64,000 nt of DNA from contig NZ_BCUF01000014.1 of the NCBI RefSeq assembly GCF_001591145.1, positions 43,981 to 107,980 on the forward strand. Direction: 5' to 3'. This stretch comes from Vibrio harveyi NBRC 15634 = ATCC 14126 = KCTC 12724 (GTDB taxonomy: Bacteria > Pseudomonadota > Gammaproteobacteria > Enterobacterales > Vibrionaceae). Shown here piece by piece: positions 18,304 through 26,621 of the stretch. Under the pieces are notes generated by a model. That model was given only the letters and a program-made list of their open reading frames with translations. It ran no database searches and had not been told where the DNA came from. Numbering within the stretch: position 1 is the first letter of the stretch; each line of letters opens with the position of its first letter. The position numbers and the translations under genes are program-made.

Positions 18304-18338
18304 AAATACCTCGGCATTGACCGGGGTATTTTTTTACC
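18304..18338 (+). terminator. Rho-independent terminator
   Basis: Stem AATACCTCGG/CCGGGGTATT with seven Ts, about 30 bases past the stop at 18275. Confidence 0.85.
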
Positions 18339-18690
18339 TTAAGAGCGGCTTTTTCCCTTCCATAATTGAGCATTCTAACGATACAAACCCGTCATTTGTC
18401 ACAATTTATTAAATACTGTGTAAATTCTTTCGCAGTTAACCACGTACGTGGTTTCTATGCTGCTCTCACCAAATGAAATAGATAACATTCTGATTTTAAG
18501 ACTTTGTTTCATGATGATCGCTTATCACCTACGCAGAAATACGTAATACTAACGACTAAGCCTAGCTTATAGACACCGATTTGTTGCGTGTTCATGCCCA
18601 TTTCTTACTTCCAAGTAATGTCCCATCTTCTATATCGAATCCTTATGTAATGGATGACAACAATAACCTTGGTGACAAAGGACGTGAACG
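18339..18690. other. Long upstream region of the TRAP operon
   Basis: No convincing gene. It contains a perfect 16-base palindrome AACCACGTACGTGGTT at 18438-18453 (about 240 bases before dctP) and AT-rich promoter-like sequence. The TRAP promoter presumably lies here. Confidence 0.5.
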
Positions 18691-19785
18691 ATGAGTCTTA
18701 TCCAAAAATCTTTGAAACGAGTACTCAAAGCGACAGCGATGGTAGCAACCATGGCATTTGTAGCGACTTCTGCTAACGCTGCTGACGATAAAGTGTATCG
18801 CTTGAAACTCGCGGAGACTTGGGGACCGAATTTCCCTATCTTCGGTGATGCAACAAAGAACATGGCGAAAATGGCAGAAGAAATGTCAAACGGACGCCTA
18901 CAAATTCGTATTGATTCCGCAAACAAGCATAAAGCGCCGCTTGGCGTGTTTGATATGGTGAAATCCGGTCAGTACGACATGGGACATTCCGCTTCTTATT
19001 ACTGGAAAGGCAAAGTACCAAACACCCTTTACTTCACCTCTATGCCTTTCGGTATGTTGCCAACAGAACAGTACGCATGGTTTTACTACGGTGGTGGTAT
19101 GGAGTTGATGGAGAAGGTTTATTCTCCGCATAACTTGCTGTCTTTCCCTGGTGGTAACACCGATACCCAGATGGGCGGTTGGTTCCAGAAAGAAATCAAA
19201 TCAGTAGATGATCTAAAAGGTCTGAAAATGCGTATTCCGGGTTTCGCTGGGGAAATTCTCGCAGAGCTGGGTGCAAAACCAACAAACATCGCACCGGGTG
19301 AGCTATACACTTCTCTTGAACGACGCACGATTGATGCATTGGAGTGGGTAGGACCATCTCTGGATTTGCGTATGGGCTTCCACAAAATTGCTCCTTACTA
19401 CTATACAGGTTGGCATGAGCCAGGTACCGAACTGCAGTTCCTAGTGAACAAACGTACTTGGGAACGCCTACCGGATGATCTAAAAGCGATCTTGCAAGTA
19501 GCGATGAAAGCGGCGGCTTACGATATGTACACGCAGTCTAAACATGAAAGTGGTAAGAACTGGGCATCTATCCAATCAGAATACCCAGACGTACAAGTTA
19601 AAGACTTCCCACCAGAGGTGATTTCAGCGCTGCGAGAAGCGAACGAGCGTTTGCTAAAACAGCATGCTGAGAAAGACGCGCTAGCGAAAGAAATCCAAGA
19701 GTCACAAGCAAGCTACATCGAGCAAGTACGCCCTTGGTCTGACATTTCACACCGAGCTTACTTAAACAGCCAAGCTCAGCAATAA
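18691..19785 (+). CDS. dctP: TRAP transporter periplasmic substrate-binding protein (DctP family)
   Basis: Secreted solute receptor of a tripartite ATP-independent transporter. It has 364 residues with a signal peptide ending TSANA (about residue 30) and the family's landmarks: an N-terminal RLKLAETWGPNFP strand, MRIPGFAGEILAELGAKP and the YTSLERRTIDALEWVGPS segment containing the carboxylate-binding region. The overall character resembles receptors for 2-oxo acids or other organic acids (TakP-like), but the substrate cannot be read from sequence. It precedes dctQ and dctM, with two hairpins in the gap, and a two-component system follows the operon. Confidence 0.92.
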   Translation: MSLIQKSLKRVLKATAMVATMAFVATSANAADDKVYRLKLAETWGPNFPIFGDATKNMAKMAEEMSNGRLQIRIDSANKHKAPLGVFDMVKSGQYDMGHSASYYWKGKVPNTLYFTSMPFGMLPTEQYAWFYYGGGMELMEKVYSPHNLLSFPGGNTDTQMGGWFQKEIKSVDDLKGLKMRIPGFAGEILAELGAKPTNIAPGELYTSLERRTIDALEWVGPSLDLRMGFHKIAPYYYTGWHEPGTELQFLVNKRTWERLPDDLKAILQVAMKAAAYDMYTQSKHESGKNWASIQSEYPDVQVKDFPPEVISALREANERLLKQHAEKDALAKEIQESQASYIEQVRPWSDISHRAYLNSQAQQ

Positions 19786-19794
19786 CTTCGTATC

Positions 19795-19822
19795 GCAGGC
19801 TATTTCGAGTGATTTAGCCTGC
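19795..19822 (+). other. Intercistronic hairpin between dctP and dctQ
   Basis: Perfect 8-base stem GCAGGCTA/TAGCCTGC with a 12-base loop and no T-run, just after the dctP stop. Such hairpins commonly protect the abundant receptor-encoding 5' segment of TRAP and ABC mRNAs. Confidence 0.65.
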
Positions 19823-19867
19823 CAATGAAGCCCAAGAAAACTTCTCTTAGAGAAGGTCATAACAAGT

Positions 19868-19887
19868 GCTCCGCGAACCAGCGGAGC
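19868..19887 (+). other. Second intercistronic hairpin before dctQ
   Basis: Perfect 7-base stem GCTCCGC/GCGGAGC with a six-base loop, about 30 bases before the dctQ start. Confidence 0.6.
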
Positions 19888-19916
19888 CAATCTCCCCATG
19901 TTCCATGGAGTTCGGA

Positions 19917-20456
19917 ATGAGAAGCCTTATTTATATTGAGCGAATCTTTAACCGCTTCGGTGATTTTCTAGGCTGGTTATCCAGCATCTTATTTATTTTG
20001 TTGCTAGCGAACGTGGTGTACGACGTTGTCATGCGCTACGTGTTCAATGACGTCTCGATCGCCTTTCAAGAAATGGAATGGCACCTTTTCTCTGCCGTGT
20101 TTTTACTTGGTGTGCCTTACGCAATTAAATCCGGCGGGCACGTACGCGTCGATATTTTCTATGAGCGTTTGTCATACAAAGCGCAGTCCATAATCGACAT
20201 TTTAGGCACCTTACTTTTTTTGTTTCCCTTTTGCCTATTGGTTGCTTGGTTTGGTGTCGACTTTGCCAAAGAGAGTTACGCGCTGGGCGAGACATCCGGA
20301 GATCCGGGTGGTTTGCCATACCGATGGATCATTAAAGGTATGATCCCACTTTCGTTTTTGTTTATGGCGGTAAGCGGGGTTGGTTTGCTGCTTCATTCCA
20401 TCAACAAAATTGTTAACCCTCATCTTATCTATGCCGGTAACAACGGTAAGTCGTAA
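19917..20456 (+). CDS. dctQ: TRAP transporter small membrane subunit (DctQ)
   Basis: A 179-residue inner-membrane protein with four hydrophobic helices (including SSILFILLLANVVYDVVMRY and LFLFPFCLLVAWFGVDF), typical of the DctQ subunit that supports DctM. I chose the ATG at 19917 (MRSLIYIERIF) because a GGAG sits just upstream and it matches the family's short cytoplasmic start; earlier in-frame starts would run into the hairpin. dctM follows 12 bases after the stop. Confidence 0.9.
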   Translation: MRSLIYIERIFNRFGDFLGWLSSILFILLLANVVYDVVMRYVFNDVSIAFQEMEWHLFSAVFLLGVPYAIKSGGHVRVDIFYERLSYKAQSIIDILGTLLFLFPFCLLVAWFGVDFAKESYALGETSGDPGGLPYRWIIKGMIPLSFLFMAVSGVGLLLHSINKIVNPHLIYAGNNGKS

Positions 20457-20468
20457 AAGGAATTCAGT

Positions 20469-21755
20469 ATGATCGGTATAGTGATGTTTTTTGTGGCGTT
20501 ATTTGCGCTACTGCTTGGTTTTCCTGTCGCCTTCACCTTTGGCGGCATCGCATTAATTTTTGGCGTATGGGCAGAAGGCATTGAGATGTTTGCTTTCATG
20601 CCTTATCGCATTCAATCCATCATGGAGAATACGGTACTGATGGCAGTACCTCTGTTTGTCTTCATGGGATTAGTGTTGCAAAAGACCCGATTGGCTGAGC
20701 AATTGCTTGAGTCGATGGGGCGTTTGTTTGGTGGTATTCGCGGTGGTATTGCCATTTCAACCGTGTTGGTGGGTGCCTTGCTTGCCGCATCAACGGGGGT
20801 AGTCGGTGCATCGGTAGTGGCAATGGGGTTGATCTCCTTACCAGTGATGCTTAAGTACAATTACGACAAAGGATTGGCTTGTGGCACCATCTGTGCGTCG
20901 GGCACGTTAGGTCAAATCATTCCGCCTTCTATAGTTTTGATTCTTCTGGGGGATGTTCTCGGTGTACCAGTCGGGGATTTGTTCCAAGCCGCAGTGTGGC
21001 CGGGATTGGTGCTGGTGGGCGCGTATGTGATCTACATTTTGATTTACGCCAAACTGAACCCTGAAGCAGCCCAGCCTATCGAGCGTGATGAGTCTATCAG
21101 TCGTAAAGAAGAAGTGATTACTGCGTTGAAAGCCGTACTGCCACCGTTAGCGCTGATTATTGTTGTTCTCGGCTCTATCTTTGCGGGTATTGCTACCCCA
21201 ACAGAGTCCGCAGCACTGGGTGGGGCTGGTGCAATTGTATTGTCGTTGCTTTACAAACAGTTTAGTTGGTCGATGGTGTATGAAGCTTCGCAAGAGACCG
21301 TAAAAGTGACCGCGATGGTCTTTGCGATTTTGCTCGGGGCAACGGCATTCTCAATGGCGTTTACGTACACTGGGGGGGATTACCTTGTTGAAGAGTGGAT
21401 GTTAGAACTCCCGGGTGAAAAATGGGGCTTCTTGATCATTACCATGTTAGTCATCCTTATCCTTGGGTTCTTCATCGACTTCGTAGAAATCTGTTTCATT
21501 ATCGTGCCAATCATTGCACCTGTTGCCGAGTTGATGGGTATCAACATGACTTGGTTTGCGATTTTGATTGCGATGAACCTGCAGACCTCATTCCTAACAC
21601 CGCCTTTTGGTTTTAGTTTGTTCTACCTAAAAGGTGTGGCTCCAGCAGGCGTGACCACTCGGGATATCTACCGTGGTGTGATGCCATTCATTGCGATTCA
21701 GATTGTGGTACTTGCTTCATTGTTATTTTTCCCAGGATTCTATGGCATGTCCTAA
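20469..21755 (+). CDS. dctM: TRAP transporter large permease (DctM)
   Basis: A 428-residue integral membrane protein of the DctM family with about 12 helices. It shows the characteristic GALLAASTGVVGASVVAMGL and CGTICASGTLGQIIPPSIVL segments and ends LASLLFFPGFYGMS. It carries out sodium-driven uptake of the solute presented by DctP. An AAGGAA lies 7-8 bases before the ATG. Confidence 0.95.
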   Translation: MIGIVMFFVALFALLLGFPVAFTFGGIALIFGVWAEGIEMFAFMPYRIQSIMENTVLMAVPLFVFMGLVLQKTRLAEQLLESMGRLFGGIRGGIAISTVLVGALLAASTGVVGASVVAMGLISLPVMLKYNYDKGLACGTICASGTLGQIIPPSIVLILLGDVLGVPVGDLFQAAVWPGLVLVGAYVIYILIYAKLNPEAAQPIERDESISRKEEVITALKAVLPPLALIIVVLGSIFAGIATPTESAALGGAGAIVLSLLYKQFSWSMVYEASQETVKVTAMVFAILLGATAFSMAFTYTGGDYLVEEWMLELPGEKWGFLIITMLVILILGFFIDFVEICFIIVPIIAPVAELMGINMTWFAILIAMNLQTSFLTPPFGFSLFYLKGVAPAGVTTRDIYRGVMPFIAIQIVVLASLLFFPGFYGMS

Positions 21756-21782
21756 TGCAAGTAAGAAGCAAGGAATTGTGAT

Positions 21783-21796
21783 GTGAAAATTTTCAC
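21783..21796. promoter_or_regulatory. Perfect 14-base palindrome upstream of the histidine kinase gene
   Basis: GTGAAAATTTTCAC lies between dctM and the kinase gene, 118 bases before its start. Possible operator; function not established. Confidence 0.3.
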
Positions 21797-21913
21797 CTTT
21801 TGAGACAAGTTGTTAAGCTGATTAGCGAGCAGGGTCTGTGATGTTTCGAACCGATTTTAATCGCGAAAGGTCAACAGCCCCAAGCCAAATCAGCGTTTCA
21901 TTGGAGGGAAAGG

Positions 21914-23269
21914 ATGCCTCTCAAAGCCAAGTTAATCTTGTTGGCACTGATCCCTGTGGTTTTGGTGTCAGCCAGTATCAGTTGGATTTCCATTTACCAA
22001 GCGAAAACCTTGGGGCAGCGTGAGGTGGAAATCTTTCATCAGAACTTAATTCAATCCAAAGAAGCGGCACTAAAAGATACCGTAGATCTCGCCTTTGATG
22101 CCATTTCTCATATCTATAACGATCCTATGCTTGAAGAGGCTGACGCGAAAGCGCGCGTAAAAGCGATCCTAAACCGCTTACGTTACGGTTCAGACGGGTA
22201 TTTCTTTGCCTACGATAAGCACGGTACGAACCTTGTTCATCCCATTCTCCCGGACTTAGTCGGACAAAACTTACTGCATATTCAAGATGAAAATGGCGAT
22301 CACCTGATTGAGGCTCTGCTTTATCAAGCGCAGCTTGGGGGCGGGTTCCATCAATATTTATGGCAAAAGCCCTCTACGGGGGAGGTGGTACCAAAGCTGA
22401 GCTATGCGGCATGGCTTGATAAATGGGATTGGATGATTGGCACTGGGTTGTATATTGAAGATGTGAGCCGTGAAGTCGCCAATATGCGTGCGGCAATCAA
22501 TCAAAATATCGAGACTACCTTTTTCACCGTGGTGATTATTCTGGTCGTTACGGTGGCGGTGATCATCGTATTGACACTTGCTATCAATTTACACGAGCAT
22601 CGTTTAGCGGATAAGAACCTAAAAGAGCTTGCCCACAAAACGGTGATGTTCCAAGAAGATGAGAAAAAACATCTGGCGAGAGAGCTCCATGATGGCATCA
22701 ATCAATTGCTGGTTTCGAGCAAATGTCACCTCGATTTGATGGCGCATCGTATTGAAGATGAAAAGCTCAAAGCTCACCTAGATAAATCTCAACGCTCGTT
22801 GATCACTGCGATTAATGAAGTACGCCATATTTCTCACCAACTGAGACCAAGTGCCTTGGATGATATTGGCTTAGAAGCCGCGCTTTCTACACTATTGCAA
22901 GATTTTCATTCGCACTCTGGTATGGACATCGATAGCCACTTTGATACCGAGCAAGTGAAGTTGAAATCTGAAGTGGCTACAACCTTGTATCGTGTGGCTC
23001 AGGAATCTTTAAACAACATTGAGAAGCACGCCAAAGCAAAAAAGGTCACAGTAATTTTGCAAAAAATGGGCAATATGCTGCAATTACTGATACGAGACGA
23101 CGGTACGGGTTTTATGGTCAACCCTTCAGTGCACCGACAAGGAATTGGATTGCGGAACATGCGTGAGCGTGTTGAGTTTATCGGAGGCGAGTTTGAACTC
23201 ATGAGCGAGCCCGGTTTGGGGACGGAAATCACCGTATTGTTAGATTTGGATGGATTAGTTTATGGATAA
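21914..23269 (+). CDS. Cache-domain sensor histidine kinase (NarX/UhpB-type HisKA_3)
   Basis: A 451-residue membrane kinase: helix 1 (about residues 5-27), a periplasmic single-Cache domain (about 40-190, with YGSDGYFFAYDKHGTNLVHP and WDWMIGTGLYIEDV), helix 2 (about 203-224), a HisKA_3 dimerisation domain with the phospho-acceptor His259 in ARELHDGINQLL, and an HATPase ending near 448 (RDDGTGFM; GIGLRNMRERV). The start has a GGAGGGAAAGG ribosome site. It overlaps its response regulator gene by eight bases. Its position after dctPQM suggests it senses the TRAP substrate and controls the operon. Confidence 0.9.
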   Translation: MPLKAKLILLALIPVVLVSASISWISIYQAKTLGQREVEIFHQNLIQSKEAALKDTVDLAFDAISHIYNDPMLEEADAKARVKAILNRLRYGSDGYFFAYDKHGTNLVHPILPDLVGQNLLHIQDENGDHLIEALLYQAQLGGGFHQYLWQKPSTGEVVPKLSYAAWLDKWDWMIGTGLYIEDVSREVANMRAAINQNIETTFFTVVIILVVTVAVIIVLTLAINLHEHRLADKNLKELAHKTVMFQEDEKKHLARELHDGINQLLVSSKCHLDLMAHRIEDEKLKAHLDKSQRSLITAINEVRHISHQLRPSALDDIGLEAALSTLLQDFHSHSGMDIDSHFDTEQVKLKSEVATTLYRVAQESLNNIEKHAKAKKVTVILQKMGNMLQLLIRDDGTGFMVNPSVHRQGIGLRNMRERVEFIGGEFELMSEPGLGTEITVLLDLDGLVYG

Positions 23270-23900
23270 ACCAATTAGCGTGGTGATAGTTGATGACCAT
23301 CAAGTGGTGCTTGATGGTTTTATGGCGCGTTTGGAACTGGAACCTGATATTGATGTGATTGGTACGGCGAGTAATGGGCTTGAGGCAATTGAAGTATCAA
23401 AGCTTCTCAATCCAGATGTCATCTTGATGGATATCAGTATGCCAATCATGAATGGCATTGAAGCTACTGGCGTAATTAAGGAAGAGCGTCCAGAGAGCAA
23501 AATTTTGATGCTCACCATGCACGACAACCGCGAATACATCATGAAGGTGATGCAAGCTGGCGCGGTAGGTTACATGCTGAAAGAAATTTCAGCAGAGAAA
23601 ATGGTGCAAGCAATAAAAACGGTGAACCAAGGATCGACTTACTTTTGCGAATCCGTTACTCAGACCTTATTTACGCAGGATGTCGTCCCGGTAGCGCAAA
23701 AGCCGAACCCACTTAGCCGCAGGGAAGAAGCGGTACTTAAGTTAGTGGCGCAAGGAAACAGCAGCAAAAAGATTGCGACGCTGTTGGACATTAGCTATCG
23801 AACGGTAGAAACGCACCGCCATAACATCAAACACAAACTGGATTTGCACTCGACGGCTGAGTTGGCGAAATACGCTTTTGAAACAGGATTGATAGAGTAG
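23262..23900 (+). CDS. NarL/FixJ-type response regulator
   Basis: A 212-residue protein with an N-terminal receiver (acidic pair D11/D12, phospho-acceptor D57 in DVILMDISMP, and K in YMLKEIS) and a C-terminal LuxR-type helix-turn-helix (LSRREEAVLKLVAQGNSSKK to TVETHRHNIKHKL). It is partner of the upstream Cache kinase (eight-base overlap) and a probable activator of the TRAP operon. Confidence 0.92.
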   Translation: MDKPISVVIVDDHQVVLDGFMARLELEPDIDVIGTASNGLEAIEVSKLLNPDVILMDISMPIMNGIEATGVIKEERPESKILMLTMHDNREYIMKVMQAGAVGYMLKEISAEKMVQAIKTVNQGSTYFCESVTQTLFTQDVVPVAQKPNPLSRREEAVLKLVAQGNSSKKIATLLDISYRTVETHRHNIKHKLDLHSTAELAKYAFETGLIE

Positions 23901-23948
23901 GCAGGGGTGCCCTCATGCTTTCATACATCAGAGCGCTCGAAGGGATAC

Positions 23949-24425
23949 TTATTCAGGCTTGGTAATACTGCCAAGTTCAAGCATAGGGGCAACATCAATA
24001 TCTTCTGCATTCATCATGGTCGAGATGCGTTGCACAGAAGACAAAAGCAAGCTCTGTTCCCACTCTTCCAGCTTTTGGAAGCGGCTAATAAAATGCTCTT
24101 GCAATGGCGTCGGAGCCTGTTTTAAGGCTTCTTGTCCCTTCTCGGTCAATACCGCGTGAACTTTACGCTTGTCTTCGACACTGCGGCGGCGCTCAACAAG
24201 TTGGTTGCGCTCTAAGCGGTCAAGGATAGTGGTTGCCGTTGCCTGACTCATGTTGGTATGGCTAGACAATTGTTTGATAGTGACGTTATTTAATTCACTA
24301 ATGGCACGCATCAGGATCAGCTGAGGAGCCGTCAAACCAGACTCTTTGCTTAACTTCTTAGAATGTAAATCAATAGCGCGGATGATCTGACGAATCGAGA
24401 CCAAAACTTCTTCGTACTTTTCCAA
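23949..24425 (-). CDS. cosR: MarR-family regulator, CosR-like
   Basis: A 158-residue winged-helix protein: LTAPQLILMRAISELNNVTI, then LSSHTNMSQATATTILDRLE as the recognition region, then the wing RRRSVEDKRKVHAVLT. The sequence and its divergent arrangement with a BCCT transporter match what I recall of CosR, the repressor of compatible-solute synthesis and uptake genes in Vibrio. The only start in frame is TTG at 24425 (an in-frame TGA lies just upstream) and there is no clear ribosome site; an ATG close by is in another frame. The name is from memory of the family, not from a search. Confidence 0.8.
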   Translation of the reverse strand: MEKYEEVLVSIRQIIRAIDLHSKKLSKESGLTAPQLILMRAISELNNVTIKQLSSHTNMSQATATTILDRLERNQLVERRRSVEDKRKVHAVLTEKGQEALKQAPTPLQEHFISRFQKLEEWEQSLLLSSVQRISTMMNAEDIDVAPMLELGSITKPE

Positions 24426-24821
24426 TTTCGTAATCCAGTCATTAAGGGATCATGTAACGAGGCGACACTAACTCAAATGCGCTGTTATTTAAAGGGCTTC
24501 GTTAGGGATCGCGACACCAAATTTCAATAATTTGCCTTGGCTCTCCTTATTGTTTTTAAGGTCATTGAGCGAGGAAAAAAGCAACGACTAGAATTATTAT
24601 AGTAAGAAATGTTTGTGGTCTAAGTATTACTGTGGTTGTTTCCGCTTTTTTAGCTACACTTTTCTGATTGAAATGTAAGTTATTGGATTTTTTATCAGCA
24701 AAAGATAGACAAAAACGCCTCAAATGGTAGGATCTTCCACTTTCATGGAAAATAAAATGTATCGTGTTCAAATGATTTTTAATGCCTTGTTAAGAAGATT
24801 GAACATAAAAAGAGAGGAATA
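24426..24821. promoter_or_regulatory. cosR-bccT divergent intergenic region
   Basis: 396 AT-rich bases without a convincing gene. It should contain both promoters and, by analogy with known CosR control of a BCCT gene, the CosR operator. I could not identify an operator by eye. Confidence 0.5.
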
Positions 24822-26393
24822 ATGACAAAAGGTATAGATAAGTACAGTATCGACAGTACCGACTATACGGTTGGTCAAGACAACGTCCAGAAATGGGGTT
24901 TTGACGTACATAATCCTGTTTTTGGTATCAGTGCTGGTTTCATTGCACTGTTTCTTATTGCTGCACTTGTGCTGGACGCACACACCGCTAAGACCGCACT
25001 CGACGGCATTAAGTGGAAAATCATCGGTTCTTTTGACTGGCTGTTTATTATCTCTGGTAACATCTTCGTTATCTTCTGTTTAGCTCTCATCGTTTCACCA
25101 ATGGGTAAGATTCGCCTTGGTGGTAAAGATGCTGTCGCTGATTACTCATTCATGTCCTGGCTGGCAATGTTGTTTGCTGCTGGTATGGGTATCGGTTTGA
25201 TGTTCTGGAGTGTGGCAGAGCCAGTAGCGTACTTCACTGGTTGGTATGAAACCCCGTTGGGTGTAGAAGCAAACACACCAGAAGCCGCGAAGCTAGCACT
25301 AGGTGCGACCATGTTCCACTGGGGTCTACACCCATGGGCGATTTACGGTGTCGTGGCACTATCTCTTGCTTTCTTTACTTACAACAAAGGTCTGCCGCTT
25401 TCAATGCGCTCGATTTTCTACCCGTTATTGGGCGATCGCGCATGGGGTTGGGCAGGTCACATCGTGGATATTCTAGCGGTATTGGCAACCTTGTTTGGTC
25501 TGGCGACTTCTCTAGGTCTAGGTGCACAACAAGCGGCAAGTGGTATTCACCATGTCTTTGGCGTTGAACCAGGACTAGGACTGCAAATTGTCGTTATCAC
25601 TGTTGTTACGCTATTGGCGGTTGTTTCTGTTGTTCGTGGTATTGATGGCGGGGTAAAAGTCATCAGTAACATCAACATGGTGATTGCTTTCTTATTGCTT
25701 ATCCTTGTTGGTTTGATCGGCTGGGCGGTAACACTAGGCTCTGTGCCAACCACATTGATGGCTTATGTTGAGAATATTATTCCACTGAGTAACCCGTTTG
25801 ATCGTACTGATGAAGCTTGGTTCCAAGGTTGGACAGTATTCTACTGGGCTTGGTGGATCTCATGGTCACCATTTGTAGGTATGTTTATCGCTCGAGTTTC
25901 ACGCGGTCGTACCGTTCGTGAATTCATCACTGCGGTTCTAATTGTACCGACAGCAGTTACCTTGATTTGGATGTCGACATTCGGTGGTCTTGCTATCGAC
26001 CAAGTGATCAATAATGTGGGCGAGCTAGGTGCAAATGGTTTGACTGATGTTTCCCTTGCGATGTTCCAAATGTTTGATGTATTGCCATTCGGTAACATGC
26101 TATCCATCATTGCAGTCGTACTCGTATTGGTATTCTTTATTACGTCTTCAGACTCAGGCTCATTGGTTATCGACAGCATCACCGCTGGTGGTAAAGTCGA
26201 CGCACCAGTGTTACAGCGTGTATTCTGGGCATTCATGGAAGGTGCGATTGCGGTTGCATTACTGTGGATCGGTGGTTCTGAAGCTGTTCAAGCGCTGCAA
26301 GCGGGTGCAATTTCTACTGCACTGCCATTTACCGTCGTTTTATTGGCGATGTGTGTCAGCCTGCTTATGGGTATGAGAACAGAACGTCAATAA
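24822..26393 (+). CDS. BCCT-family betaine/choline/carnitine-type osmolyte transporter
   Basis: A 523-residue, 12-helix sodium-coupled transporter. Recognisable are the SFMSWLAMLFAAGMGIGLMF start of the core, FWSVAEPVAYF, TMFHWGLHPWAIYG, and the substrate-box region FYWAWWISWSPFVGMFIARV, rich in the tryptophans that bind quaternary ammonium. It imports compatible solutes such as glycine betaine during osmotic stress. The start has an AGAGAGGAATA site. The divergent CosR-like gene suggests repression at low salinity. Confidence 0.93.
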   Translation: MTKGIDKYSIDSTDYTVGQDNVQKWGFDVHNPVFGISAGFIALFLIAALVLDAHTAKTALDGIKWKIIGSFDWLFIISGNIFVIFCLALIVSPMGKIRLGGKDAVADYSFMSWLAMLFAAGMGIGLMFWSVAEPVAYFTGWYETPLGVEANTPEAAKLALGATMFHWGLHPWAIYGVVALSLAFFTYNKGLPLSMRSIFYPLLGDRAWGWAGHIVDILAVLATLFGLATSLGLGAQQAASGIHHVFGVEPGLGLQIVVITVVTLLAVVSVVRGIDGGVKVISNINMVIAFLLLILVGLIGWAVTLGSVPTTLMAYVENIIPLSNPFDRTDEAWFQGWTVFYWAWWISWSPFVGMFIARVSRGRTVREFITAVLIVPTAVTLIWMSTFGGLAIDQVINNVGELGANGLTDVSLAMFQMFDVLPFGNMLSIIAVVLVLVFFITSSDSGSLVIDSITAGGKVDAPVLQRVFWAFMEGAIAVALLWIGGSEAVQALQAGAISTALPFTVVLLAMCVSLLMGMRTERQ

Positions 26394-26431
26394 TTGATAA
26401 GATTTATAAATATTACTTAAATATTAGTAAG

Positions 26432-26466
26432 TTAAAAAAGTCAGCGTTTTGCTGGCTTTTTTTGTG
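26432..26466 (+). terminator. Rho-independent terminator of the BCCT gene
   Basis: Stem AGTCAGC/GCTGGCT followed by a T-run, about 40 bases past the stop. Confidence 0.8.
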
Positions 26467-26490
26467 TGATTTTTCTGACGGTAGACAAAA

Positions 26491-26511
26491 TAATGACGAA
26501 ATAAGTCATTA
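26491..26511. promoter_or_regulatory. 7-7-7 inverted repeat upstream of a chemoreceptor gene
   Basis: TAATGAC-N7-GTCATTA, about 110 bases before the receptor start. The form fits an operator for a dimeric regulator; the regulator is unknown. Confidence 0.3.
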
Positions 26512-26621
26512 ATTTACAATGAGTTAATGTTTTATTTTTATTAGTAAAATCTCGTGATTAGTGATTAAAAAATGTGTAATATTCACCCACCTTAACTGTT
26601 CTCCCAACCTCTATAATAATT

